The notes under the pieces: generated by a model
Seen by the model: the letters and a program-made list of their open reading frames with translations, nothing else
The model's database searches: none
Told to the model about the DNA's origin: nothing
Source: Fructobacillus durionis
GTDB taxonomy: Bacteria > Bacillota > Bacilli > Lactobacillales > Lactobacillaceae
NCBI RefSeq assembly: GCF_900112405.1
Contig: NZ_FOLI01000003.1
Coordinates: 1-64,000 of the forward strand
DNA length: 64,000 bases
Direction: 5' to 3'
Shown: piece by piece, positions 53,714-62,049 of the stretch
Position numbering within the stretch: position 1 is the stretch's first letter
Layout of the letters: every line of letters begins with the position of its first letter
Made by a program: the position numbers and the translations under genes

Positions 53714-54256
53714 TTGAATTTGGTACAGGCACCAAATCATTTCCGGTTGGAAACGGCCGATGACCCGCTGTTTTTTTTGTAGTTGATCTTCAGCGTTTTG
53801 GCTAAAGATGGCGTACTGGTAGTCCCCAGAGAAAAAGGCGTCGGCTGCTAATGGCTTAGCGGGGACAAAGTCAATGTCTAAATGCAGACCATTTGCTTTC
53901 TCGAAATCTTCGAGGAGTGTCTTGGTCGTCTTATGACTGACGGCACGCCTGTTTGGCTGTGACGTATTTTCGACAAGGAGCATTTCCATTGTGGGCGCTG
54001 CCCAAGTCTTTTGGATGCGTAGCTGTTGCCAGTGGGCATAATGCTGGCTGGTCCAGGTATCACCGTTTGGACCCTGGTAGCCAACCGGGACTAAGAAGTA
54101 GTCGCCTGAATACTGGTCAAGCTTTTCATAGATGGAGGCAAAGTCTGGGTGGAGTTTTATTCCAAAAGACTGATAGTGGGGGTCTCCATCTTGAAGGTTT
54201 TGTGCAGTAAGATTGGAGTCGGTTTCCTTTGGACCAAGGGTATGGATAAGAGGCAT
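53711..54256 (-). CDS. Divergent prephenate dehydratase-like protein, last gene of the aro operon
   Basis: 181 residues. It starts like prephenate dehydratase (HTLGPKETDSNLTAQNL versus LGPKGTFSxxAA) and keeps the two-lobe order: a SIYEKLDQYSGDYFLVPVG block where PDT has the VPIENS loop, then RRAVSHKTTKTLLEDF where PDT has the SHPQAL helix. Key residues are missing: ENS reads GYQ, and the TRF motif is not visible near the C-terminus (PEMIWCLYQ). There is no ACT domain, so length equals the catalytic domain only. Position fits PheA. It may be a strongly diverged enzyme, a related decarboxylase or a non-catalytic sensor. AGGAAT precedes the ATG. Confidence 0.6.
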   Translation of the reverse strand: MPLIHTLGPKETDSNLTAQNLQDGDPHYQSFGIKLHPDFASIYEKLDQYSGDYFLVPVGYQGPNGDTWTSQHYAHWQQLRIQKTWAAPTMEMLLVENTSQPNRRAVSHKTTKTLLEDFEKANGLHLDIDFVPAKPLAADAFFSGDYQYAIFSQNAEDQLQKKQRVIGRFQPEMIWCLYQIQ

Positions 54257-54278
54257 AAGCGATTCCTTTCTGTTTTAA

Positions 54279-54791
54279 TCAGACGTTTTTGAGTTCTTCG
54301 ATGATTTCTTTGGCAATTTCTTCCGGTGTTTTCTGGTCGACTTTGATAATTAAATCGGCTGTTTTACCGTATTTTTCCTGTCGGGACTCTTTTAAAGCAA
54401 TTAGGTCATCCACGCTTTTATCAGCTAAGATGGGGCGCTTGCCCCAGTCTTCGCCAGATAGATTAGCGATGGTTGTTTCGTCGGAAGGTTGGAGCCAAAT
54501 AACCGGACGGTCGTGCTGAATTAAGATTTCTTGGTTAACGGCTTGGCAGGCTGTGCCACCACCAGTTGCCAGAATGTTCTCACTATCTAGTTCAGCGATG
54601 AGTTGGTCCGCTTCAATTTTCCGGAAAGCGGCTTCGCCCTGGCTGGAAAAGAATTCGGGAATGGTATGACCGATTCGTTCTTCAATGACTAAATCCAAAT
54701 CGGAGAAAGGGATGTTCAATTCTTTAGCTAGTTCACGGCCAACGGTTGTTTTTCCGGAGCCCATGAAACCGATTAAAATTGGGTTATTCAT
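54279..54791 (-). CDS. aroK: Shikimate kinase
   Basis: 170 residues. P-loop GFMGSGKTTVG, the shikimate-binding DLD motif in FSDLDLVIEERIG, GGGTACQ and RPILADK with the lid Arg. It phosphorylates shikimate at O3 with ATP. It overlaps tyrA by eight bases, so it is coupled. Confidence 0.95.
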   Translation of the reverse strand: MNNPILIGFMGSGKTTVGRELAKELNIPFSDLDLVIEERIGHTIPEFFSSQGEAAFRKIEADQLIAELDSENILATGGGTACQAVNQEILIQHDRPVIWLQPSDETTIANLSGEDWGKRPILADKSVDDLIALKESRQEKYGKTADLIIKVDQKTPEEIAKEIIEELKNV

Positions 54792-55644
54792 GTTCTTTCT
54801 CCATTCGAATGCGATCTGCTTGTGTGGTACTTAATTGGTCAAAAAGTTCTTTTTCCTGACCGTTTTCGATAAACTTCTTTAACTTTTGTACTTCTTCTTC
54901 AAAGTCAGTGATTTCTGCTAAAACCTGTTTAGGGTTTGACAGGAAGATACTGGTCCACATGGTCGGGTCGGCTTTGGCGATTCGACTAGCGTCTAAGAAG
55001 CCAGCGGCTGGCTTTCCCCAATCAACGTCGGATTCTCGTTGGTCTTTTGCGACTGTTTCGGCTAGGGCAAAGGCCAACAAGTGGGGGAGGTGGGAAGAGC
55101 TAGCCACGATGTGGTCATGGCTCTTGGCGTCCACCATACGAAAGTCGAAACGAGCTGCAGACAGCAAGTCTTCAAAGGCTTGAACTTCTTTCTGACTGGC
55201 GTTTTCTTGAATCAAGAAATAGGTGTGATCGACCAAACGACCTGGGTTGGCATTTGCTGCACCTGAAAGGTGGGAACCGGCCATGGGGTGACCGGCAAGG
55301 AAGGCAACGCCATTCTCCATGAGGGCCTGGGCACTCTTTTCGATTTGAACTTTAGAAGAACCAACGTCGGTGACAACAGCGCTAGGTTTCAGAGAAAGCT
55401 TTGCTAATTCTTCTAGACGCTGGCAGATAACTGCCACGGGGCTGGCTAAGAAAATCCAGTCGGCCTCTTTGGCACCTTCTTCAAAATCAACGGCTGCTGC
55501 CACGGTGCCAGACTGCATCATTACCTGAAGGTTTTCAGGGTTTGGGTCATGAGCGATGATTTTGACATCGGGCTGACTCTCTTTCATTAATTCTGCAAGG
55601 CTGGCGCCGATAAAGCCCAAGCCGTCGATAAAGACTGTGGTCAT
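54784..55644 (-). CDS. tyrA: Prephenate dehydrogenase
   Basis: 286 residues. NAD fold GLGFIGASLAELM, TDVGSSKVQIEKSAQ, LAGHPMAGSHLSG (catalytic His) and HDHIVASSSHLPHLLAFAL, all TyrA blocks. It turns prephenate into 4-hydroxyphenylpyruvate for tyrosine. No ACT or mutase domain; the mutase is supplied by the fusion protein in the same operon. Confidence 0.94.
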   Translation of the reverse strand: MTTVFIDGLGFIGASLAELMKESQPDVKIIAHDPNPENLQVMMQSGTVAAAVDFEEGAKEADWIFLASPVAVICQRLEELAKLSLKPSAVVTDVGSSKVQIEKSAQALMENGVAFLAGHPMAGSHLSGAANANPGRLVDHTYFLIQENASQKEVQAFEDLLSAARFDFRMVDAKSHDHIVASSSHLPHLLAFALAETVAKDQRESDVDWGKPAAGFLDASRIAKADPTMWTSIFLSNPKQVLAEITDFEEEVQKLKKFIENGQEKELFDQLSTTQADRIRMEKEHE

Positions 55645-55648
55645 GTTC

Positions 55649-56923
55649 TTACTTCCTTAGTAGTTGGTTTAAGTCCTTGGTAAAGTCGGGGTAGGATACC
55701 GCCATACAGTCCTCATCTTGGATGTGAACGGCTTGGTCAGCTAAGAGGCTGGCGACTTTTAAGGTCATCGCAATGCGGTGATCGCCGTATGATTCGAGTT
55801 CCTTGTCAGCCACTTGGAATGGCTTTGTTGAACCCGTGATGATGAGGCCGTCTGGCTTTTCTTCAATTTGAATGCCAAGCTTCTTGAATTCGGTTGCAAT
55901 GGCGGCCAAACGGTCGGATTCCTTAACACGGAGTTCAGCTGCACCAGAGATGGTTGAAACACCGTCGGCACGGGCGGCTAGAAGGGCCAAAATTGGCACT
56001 TCGTCGACTAGGGCGGGGATGTCTTTTTCAGTAATGGTAAATGGCTTCAAAGGTCCAGCCTGAATAGTCAAGTTAGCCATTGGTTCACCGGCCGTTTCGA
56101 TTGAATCGATTGTCAGGTCAGCGCCCATCTGTTCTAAGACCTTAATGATTCCGGTACGGGTGGGGTTCATGCCAACGGATTCAATGGTAATCCTTGAACC
56201 CGGTACGATAGCACCGGCAACTAAGAAGAAGGCGGCGGATGAAATGTCAGAAGGCACTGTGACTTCCTGTCCCTTTAGTGGATAACCTGGGCGAATATGA
56301 ATCTTATCCCCAGTTCGTTCAATACTTTCTGGTGAGAAAAGATCTAGCATTCGTTCACTGTGGTCACGGGAAGGAAGGGGCTCTTCGATAACTGTTTCGC
56401 CCTTAGCTGTTAAGGCAGCCAATAGAATGGCGGATTTAACCTGGGCCGAAGCAACGGGCAAGCGGTAGTTAATTCCATGAAGGGGCTGTCCCTTGACCGT
56501 CATTGGTAGGTGACCTTCAGTGGCAGATAACTCTGCTCCCATTTCAGTTAATGGTGTGATGACACGGCCCATTGGACGCTTGGATAGGGAAGCGTCACCA
56601 ACCATGTGGCTGGTAAAGTCCTGTCCGGCCAGTAGGCCGGCAAGCAAACGGGTGGACGTTCCTGAGTTTTGCATGTCGAGATCTGCAGAACTCTCGGTCA
56701 GGCCGTTTAGACCGACTCCGTGAACAATTAGTTCGCCCTTTTCTTCATCAACTGAAACACCCATTTGACGGAAGGCCTGGAGGGTGGCTAAGCAGTCGTT
56801 GGAACGGAGAAAGTTCTTAACGTGAGTGTCGCCTTCGGCAATCGCACCAAAGATGATGGAGCGGTGGGAAACGGACTTATCACCTGGGACCTGAATGCTA
56901 CCTTGTAAACTTGGATTCGACAT
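55649..56923 (-). CDS. aroA: 3-phosphoshikimate 1-carboxyvinyltransferase (EPSP synthase)
   Basis: 424 residues. PGDKSVSHRSIIFGA, NSGTSTRLLAGLLAGQ (motif around the PEP site; the Ala of the NAGT motif is Ser here), SKRPMGRVITPL and LRVKESDRLAA. It joins PEP to shikimate-3-phosphate. Four bases from tyrA. NSGT rather than NAGT places it nearer the class II (Gram-positive) enzymes, some of which tolerate glyphosate; not tested. Confidence 0.95.
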   Translation of the reverse strand: MSNPSLQGSIQVPGDKSVSHRSIIFGAIAEGDTHVKNFLRSNDCLATLQAFRQMGVSVDEEKGELIVHGVGLNGLTESSADLDMQNSGTSTRLLAGLLAGQDFTSHMVGDASLSKRPMGRVITPLTEMGAELSATEGHLPMTVKGQPLHGINYRLPVASAQVKSAILLAALTAKGETVIEEPLPSRDHSERMLDLFSPESIERTGDKIHIRPGYPLKGQEVTVPSDISSAAFFLVAGAIVPGSRITIESVGMNPTRTGIIKVLEQMGADLTIDSIETAGEPMANLTIQAGPLKPFTITEKDIPALVDEVPILALLAARADGVSTISGAAELRVKESDRLAAIATEFKKLGIQIEEKPDGLIITGSTKPFQVADKELESYGDHRIAMTLKVASLLADQAVHIQDEDCMAVSYPDFTKDLNQLLRK

Positions 56924-56933
56924 GGCGTACTCC

Positions 56934-58103
56934 TTAGAAGTTCTTCAATTCTTCGCGGTATTCAGCAACCTGCTTCTTCAAGCGGTCGATTTGTGAACCG
57001 TCGAATGTTTCGGTGATGGCCTTGGCCAATTCGATGGCGACAACGGATTCAATCACAATTGAGGCTGGCACGATGGCGGTTGTATCAGAGCGCTCCACCG
57101 TGGCCTTCTTGATTTCCTTGCTGTTGATGTCAGCGGATTGCAATGGCTTGTAGAGCGTTGGGATTGGCTTCATAGCTGCTTTGACAATCACTGGCATACC
57201 GTTTGTCATACCACCTTCGAAGCCACCCAAGTGGTCGGAGTTACGAGTGAAGCCCTTGCCTTCTTCCCAGTCAATTTCGTCCATGACTTGGGAACCAGGG
57301 CGAACGGCGTTTTCGAAACCGTCACCGATTTCGCAGCCCTTCATGGCGTTCACGCCGACAACGGCAGCAGCGACTTTGGCATCCAACTTCGTGTCCCAAG
57401 ATGTGTAGGAGCCAAGGCCGGCTGGCAAGTTGGTGGCGACGACACGAATGACACCACCAAGGGTGTCACCATCGCGCTTGGCTTGGTCGATGCGGGCGTG
57501 AATTTCTTCCACCTTGTCTTGATCCAAGATGCGAAGGTCGTTTTCGTGGATACCCGCTTCAATTGTGTCAACATCGGTTGAAAGGTCAGCTGCGGCTTGG
57601 ATACCGCCGATTGATTCAACGTGACCGACAATCTTGACGTCCAAGGCTTCCAAGACTTGCTTACAGATGTTTCCGATGGCCACACGCATGGCCGTTTCAC
57701 GGGCTGATGAACGTTCCAAAACGTTACGCATATCGCGGTGACCGTACTTCATACCACCAACAAGGTCAGCGTGGCCAGGACGGGGACGTGAAACCGAACG
57801 CAAGGTATTTTCAGCGTTGGCGGGTGTGACTGGGTTCATGATTTTTGACCACTGGGCGTGGTCACGGTTCTTAATGGTCAAAGCGATTGGTGATCCCAAA
57901 GTGACGCCGTGGCGAACACCACCGGTGATGATAACCTGGTCCTTTTCAATCTTTTGACGGTTACCACGACCGTAACCTCCCTGACGGGCGGCCAAGGCGG
58001 CGTTGATCTCATCGATATCGAGATGGAGACCGGCGGGGATGCCTGTCAAGATTCCTGAAAGTTCAGGACCGTGTGATTCACCTGCTGTGTAGTAATTGAT
58101 CAT
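56934..58103 (-). CDS. aroC: Chorismate synthase
   Basis: 389 residues. GESHGPELSGILTG at the start, RPGHADLVGGMKYGHRDMRNVLERSSARETA and the SDTTAIVPASIVIES signature near the end. It needs reduced FMN to convert EPSP to chorismate, the branch point for the neighbouring mutase and trpEG. GGAAAA ribosome site. Confidence 0.96.
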   Translation of the reverse strand: MINYYTAGESHGPELSGILTGIPAGLHLDIDEINAALAARQGGYGRGNRQKIEKDQVIITGGVRHGVTLGSPIALTIKNRDHAQWSKIMNPVTPANAENTLRSVSRPRPGHADLVGGMKYGHRDMRNVLERSSARETAMRVAIGNICKQVLEALDVKIVGHVESIGGIQAAADLSTDVDTIEAGIHENDLRILDQDKVEEIHARIDQAKRDGDTLGGVIRVVATNLPAGLGSYTSWDTKLDAKVAAAVVGVNAMKGCEIGDGFENAVRPGSQVMDEIDWEEGKGFTRNSDHLGGFEGGMTNGMPVIVKAAMKPIPTLYKPLQSADINSKEIKKATVERSDTTAIVPASIVIESVVAIELAKAITETFDGSQIDRLKKQVAEYREELKNF

Positions 58104-58122
58104 AATGTTTTCCTTTTTTTGA

Positions 58123-59562
58123 TTAGTTGTTTTGTTTAGAAGCTTGGTAAGCCTTTGATTCGTTCATCATGGCCTGCCAAATGGCTTGATTGTAAGGAAT
58201 AAGTGCTTTGTCTTGGCTGTTTTTAGCAACCTTATCAAGGACCTTTTGCTCACGCGAGAGATCTTCGACGGCGATGTCGTCCTGCTTCTTGAAGCGAATC
58301 ACATCTTCCACTGCGTTGAAGCGTTGTTCGGACAACCGCAGTAGCGCTTTGTCAATGCGGTCGATTTCCTTGCGGGCGTCCTTGAGTGACTGTGCTTCCT
58401 TTGGTAGGAGAGCGTAAACAACAAGGGCGATGGCCAAGGACATGAGGGCCATGGAAGCATCGGCTAGGATAATGTTGACGCTTGGATTCTTAATTAAGAG
58501 TCCGGTAATGATTGGCACCGTGAAGGAGGCCAGGGAACCGAAGATGAAGAAAGTTCCGGTCATCAAGCCCTTGTTTTTGGCGGTCAATGAAAGTAGGCTG
58601 TTCAAAGCGATTTGCATCAAACCACCAGCTGCTGAGAAACCGAAGACGAGAGCGGAAATATTGGCCACCGTTTCGTTTGCACTAAGTGAAAGCGTCACGA
58701 TGGATAGAAGGGATAAGCTGTTCAACAATAGGAAGAGTTCCTTTTTGATGTTGAAGCGGCGAAGGAGTGTGACAACCGTTAGTACACCGGTGATGGAACC
58801 AATACTGTAAAGCGAAAGTAAGAAGTGGGCCACTGACTTTGAGAAACCAATGCCGGCCGCATAGATGGTAATCCACTGGGTGAACCAGATCATGACGGCC
58901 ATTGATGAGAAGCCGTAGAGAAGCAAGGCGGTCATTAGGACGGCTTTGCGAATCCCGTGGAGGGCGACTGACTGGCTGGCCTTTGTTTCGACTTTGGCCT
59001 GTTGAATCTTCTTAATTGGCAAAGTTAGGATGTTGACGAAGTTTAGGGCCAGAATGGCGGCCGGCACCATGAAGGAAAGACCGAACCAAAGGTTGTTGTC
59101 GGATAGGTAAAGGACAATCATTGGAAGGATGAATTCACCCGTTGAGATGAAGGCCTTGAGCAAAACCGTGTTGGAAGTACTCTTCTTTGAAATTTCTTCC
59201 AAGAGTGGGTAGGTCGCTGAATCCATGGCGGAGTTGGCAACGCCGGCTAAAATCGTTAATCCGTATGCCAAAGTCACTGAAGTGTTAATTGGCGTTAGTA
59301 CCAAGAACAGGAAGTAGGTAGTAATTCCAATTAAAAGGGAGGTTTTACGGCCGAAGTGGTCGGAGATGAAACCCATTAGTAGGTAGGCAACCAAACGGCC
59401 AATTCCAATTCCGGATAGGACGAAGGAAGCGGCTGTTAGGGTACTGGACCAGTTCTGAGCCAGTTGAAGTAAGTTCTGGGTCAGAATGATCATGCCAAAA
59501 CCGTGAACCAGGTAGTTGGCGTATAACCCGGCTCGAAGCCGGTTAGTGGCTAGTGCGTTCAT
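58123..59562 (-). CDS. MFS transporter fused to an AroQ-type chorismate mutase
   Basis: 479 residues. Residues 1 to about 388 form an MFS carrier with about 12 membrane segments and the motif A-like GFISDHFGRKTSLLIG between TM2 and TM3. Residues about 393-479 are a chorismate mutase of the AroQ alpha type. Aligned by eye to the E. coli P-protein mutase, all seven active-site residues are kept: R397, R414, K425, D434, R437, E438 and Q473 for R11, R28, K39, D48, R51, E52 and Q88. The frame is open through the junction (ALLPKEAQSLKDARKEIDR), so this is a real fusion. The mutase would face the cytoplasm. It lies between aroD (one-base overlap) and aroC. Inferred: mutase activity for Tyr/Phe, with a carrier for a pathway compound. 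Confidence 0.88.
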   Translation of the reverse strand: MNALATNRLRAGLYANYLVHGFGMIILTQNLLQLAQNWSSTLTAASFVLSGIGIGRLVAYLLMGFISDHFGRKTSLLIGITTYFLFLVLTPINTSVTLAYGLTILAGVANSAMDSATYPLLEEISKKSTSNTVLLKAFISTGEFILPMIVLYLSDNNLWFGLSFMVPAAILALNFVNILTLPIKKIQQAKVETKASQSVALHGIRKAVLMTALLLYGFSSMAVMIWFTQWITIYAAGIGFSKSVAHFLLSLYSIGSITGVLTVVTLLRRFNIKKELFLLLNSLSLLSIVTLSLSANETVANISALVFGFSAAGGLMQIALNSLLSLTAKNKGLMTGTFFIFGSLASFTVPIITGLLIKNPSVNIILADASMALMSLAIALVVYALLPKEAQSLKDARKEIDRIDKALLRLSEQRFNAVEDVIRFKKQDDIAVEDLSREQKVLDKVAKNSQDKALIPYNQAIWQAMMNESKAYQASKQNN

Positions 59563-60326
59563 TAACTGTCTCCTTCAAGGGTGTGTTGAATGCCGCGCAG
59601 GTTATTGATTTCAATCTGACCTGGGGCTGATGCTTGTTCTGCTGTCAGACAAGCAAAGGTAATGGCGGAATGGGTAAGGTGAGTGGCAACGCGAGTTACA
59701 GAGCCAAGCTGGCCCATGGCCATGGTAACGATTGGTTCTGAATGATTGCGTGCAGCCTGCTGACTAAAGGCTATGACCTGAAGAACGTCTTCCGTTGTGT
59801 GAGGCATGACGGCGACTTTTAAAATATCTGCATTAGCTGCTTGCATCTTATTGAAGATGCCTTCTAATCGTCCGTTTTCAGGTGTGTCGTTAAAGTCGTG
59901 GAAGGACGCGATAACGATTTTATCGAGCTGATGAATGGCCTTAACTGCTTCTTCGACAATGCTTTCATCGCGGTTAATTTCGACATCCACCATGTCGACT
60001 GGTAGCTCGGCCAAGCGCTTGAGTACTCGTTCGTAGTCGGCTGGGCGAATAGTTTGCTTGCCACCCTCTTCCTTTGTTCGGAAGGTTCCGATGATTGGTG
60101 TTTCGGGGAAGGCTTGGCGAATGCTGGAGGAGATTTCGACGAGGGTTGCGTCGTCTTGCCACTTTTCCAAGAAGTCCAAGCGCCATTCAATGATGTCTGG
60201 ATTTGCCTTTTGAATAGTAGGGAGTAACTTGATTAATTCATCGGGTGTCACCACCGTGATTGGGAGGGCAACCTTTGCTGCTCCGCGTCCAACTGCAATG
60301 TTTCGTGTATAAACTGCTTCTGTCAT
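59562..60326 (-). CDS. aroD: 3-dehydroquinate dehydratase, type I
   Basis: 254 residues. IEWRLDFLEKW, the catalytic His in VIASFHDFNDTP and the Schiff-base Lys in ADILKVAVMPHT fit the type I enzyme. It removes water from 3-dehydroquinate. Overlaps aroE by four bases and the fusion gene by one. Confidence 0.95.
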   Translation of the reverse strand: MTEAVYTRNIAVGRGAAKVALPITVVTPDELIKLLPTIQKANPDIIEWRLDFLEKWQDDATLVEISSSIRQAFPETPIIGTFRTKEEGGKQTIRPADYERVLKRLAELPVDMVDVEINRDESIVEEAVKAIHQLDKIVIASFHDFNDTPENGRLEGIFNKMQAANADILKVAVMPHTTEDVLQVIAFSQQAARNHSEPIVTMAMGQLGSVTRVATHLTHSAITFACLTAEQASAPGQIEINNLRGIQHTLEGDS

Positions 60327-61204
60327 TTTTCCTTATCCTTTTCTGCCATGGCCTGTTCAACTAAATCGATGGGCATGTCTTGCCCTGTCCAGAGTTTGAA
60401 AGCGGCCGCTCCTTGTTCAATCATCATGCCGAGTCCGTTGTAGACGCTTTCAACACCCGCCTCTTTGGCAACTTCCATTAGCTTAGTCGTGCGTGGTGCG
60501 TAAACCGTGTCGTAAATGACCAGGTCCTTCTTCAACCAGCTAGGATCGTTCACCAGTGACATACCTTCCAAAGGCTTCATGCCAACGCCGGTTGCGTCAA
60601 CGTAGATGTCAGCCCATGCAAGTGCTTCCTTGAAGGCTTGCTCATCTTCCAATGATAAAGTCGAAGCGCTTGCTTTTGAGTTTTCGTTAATGCTTTTGGC
60701 GATTGTCTCAGCGTTTTCAAAGTGGCCGTCCTGACGGTTGGCAATGCGAATTTCACTGGCCCCTTCAATGGCTGATTGAGCTGCAATGGGGATGCCGGCG
60801 CCTCCGGCACCAACGACGAGCATCTTTTTACCAGCAACATCATGGCCTTTTTTCTTCAGATCGTTGACGAAACCGACACCGTCGGTTGTGTAACCAGTGA
60901 GGATACCGTCGTCGTTGACCACCGTGTTCACGGCACCGGTCATCTTAGCGGAGATATCTAACTTGTCGAGGTGGGGGATGATGGCCTGCTTGTTTGGCAT
61001 GGAAACGTTTGATCCGCGCATGTCCAATGTCCGAATGGCTTTGACGCCATCCGCTAACTGGTCGCCGTCAATATCGAAGGCTAGGTAAGCGTAGTTCAAG
61101 TTCAACGCCTCAAAAGCCGTGTTGTGCATGGTTGGTGACATGGAGTGGCGAATGGGGTATGCCATCAAGCCGATTAAAATTGTGTGTCCATCGATTCTTG
61201 TCAT
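60323..61204 (-). CDS. aroE: Shikimate dehydrogenase
   Basis: 293 residues from ATG 61204; GGGAG seven bases upstream, and the extra eight codons to 61228 overlap that site. YPIRHSMSPTMHN, the catalytic Lys in SMPNKQAI, the substrate Asp in TTDGVGF and the NADP loop GAGGAG. First gene after the attenuator leader. aroB and the DAHP synthase gene are not in the window. Confidence 0.95.
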   Translation of the reverse strand: MTRIDGHTILIGLMAYPIRHSMSPTMHNTAFEALNLNYAYLAFDIDGDQLADGVKAIRTLDMRGSNVSMPNKQAIIPHLDKLDISAKMTGAVNTVVNDDGILTGYTTDGVGFVNDLKKKGHDVAGKKMLVVGAGGAGIPIAAQSAIEGASEIRIANRQDGHFENAETIAKSINENSKASASTLSLEDEQAFKEALAWADIYVDATGVGMKPLEGMSLVNDPSWLKKDLVIYDTVYAPRTTKLMEVAKEAGVESVYNGLGMMIEQGAAAFKLWTGQDMPIDLVEQAMAEKDKEK

Positions 61205-61230
61205 TGTGTCTCCCTCGTAATTTCTCAAAC

Positions 61231-61400
61231 AAAAAAGCCGACTAGGTAAAACCTAGCCGGCTAATAAACGAGTTGGAAAGAATTCCGAAATAACATTTAT
61301 CAATCGCTGACTAGGTGATGCACCTAGTCAGCCAAGTTCAAAATGACCTTTACTACCTAGATGCGAACGTGTCGGCACGTCCGCATCTCATCCGGACGTG
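61231..61400 (-). promoter_or_regulatory. Attenuator of the aro operon: competing hairpins and terminator
   Basis: In transcript order on the minus strand: hairpin A, GCACGTCCG-GATGAGAT-GCGGACGTGC, beginning at the leader stop; hairpin B, AGATGCGGACGTG-CCGA-CACGTTCGCATCT, sharing the 3' arm of A, so exclusive with it; hairpin C, GCTGACTAGGTG/CACCTAGTCAGC (61332-61306); and terminator D, AGCCGGCTAGGT-TTT-ACCTAGTCGGCT with six T (61262-61231). CTAGGT/ACCTAG occurs in B's flank, C and D, so the 3' arm of C can pair with the 5' arm of D as an antiterminator. Together with the leader peptide this is the layout of translation-dependent attenuation. Confidence 0.8.
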
Positions 61401-61460
61401 CTATCTAAAGTAATAAAAGCCGTAGTAACGGTTAATCATGTTAACGTTGATTGATTTCAT
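61401..61460 (-). CDS. Leader peptide of the aro operon (Tyr/Phe-rich)
   Basis: A 19-residue frame, MKSINVNMINRYYGFYYFR, from ATG 61460 to TAG 61401, with AAAGGGA upstream. Four Tyr and two Phe codons lie within the last eight residues (RYYGFYYFR), immediately before the competing hairpins. Ribosome stalling for lack of charged tRNA-Tyr or tRNA-Phe would occur where it can change the folding. Chance occurrence of six aromatic codons in eight at this exact place is unlikely. Translation is not proven. Confidence 0.8.
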   Translation of the reverse strand: MKSINVNMINRYYGFYYFR

Positions 61461-61490
61461 GTCCGGAATCCCTTTCCTTAAGTTGACTCT

Positions 61491-61519
61491 ATTAAAACAT
61501 GGAAATGAAAAGATTGCAA
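61491..61519 (-). promoter_or_regulatory. Promoter of the aro operon
   Basis: TTGCAA (61519-61514), a 17-base spacer and TTTAAT (61496-61491) on the minus strand, about 30 bases before the leader ATG. Confidence 0.75.
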
Positions 61520-61664
61520 GGAAAAATTAGAAAATATCTCATTCTGATGGCGGATGTTGTTTTATTATTTCAACTTTTTTTGGATATTATATGTAGAAAG
61601 AGGACTTTTTAGGCTTTAATGTATTGTTGAAAGCACTATAAATTAAATTTTTTTCATTTTAATC

Positions 61665-61693
61665 TTGACAGACCATTGAATCCTGGGTAAGCT
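61665..61693 (+). promoter_or_regulatory. Promoter of the trp operon
   Basis: A consensus -35 TTGACA (61665-61670), a 17-base spacer and TAAGCT (61688-61693). Divergent from the aro promoter. Confidence 0.65.
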
Positions 61694-61694
61694 T

Positions 61695-62018
61695 AGAGCA
61701 ATTAAATATTCGTCCAAACAAACCAAGGATGTGGAGATCAAGATTGTTGTGCACGCAAAGAGAGCTACCGATGCTGAGAAGGTAGCCGAACGCAGGCAGT
61801 TAAATGGACCACGGAGGGTTCTGCTGAAAGAGTAATCAAGTACGCGAAACGTCGGGCATACGTCAGTTGCCGGGGATATGTTGGTATCTCGCTAAGGAGG
61901 ATTTCGAATTCAACCAAGCTTTTTTAGCTAGGCTCTTTTTCGAATCAATTAAGGTGGCACCGCGGAGAAAATCCGTCCTTAACAAAGCATGAACTGTTTT
62001 GTTTTGGACGGATTTTTT
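61695..62018 (+). promoter_or_regulatory. T-box riboswitch, tryptophan specific (TGG specifier)
   Basis: Stem I with AAAGAGAGCTACCGATGCTGAGAAGGTAGC; specifier TGG at 61805-61807 in TTAAATGGACC, followed by A; the T-box AAGGTGGCACCGCGG at 61951-61965; then AAATCCGTCC...GGACGGATTTTTT (61968-62016) as terminator. Uncharged tRNA-Trp should release trpEG expression. Confidence 0.93.
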
Positions 62019-62049
62019 AATTTCTAAAAAATTACGCGAGGTGAACTTA

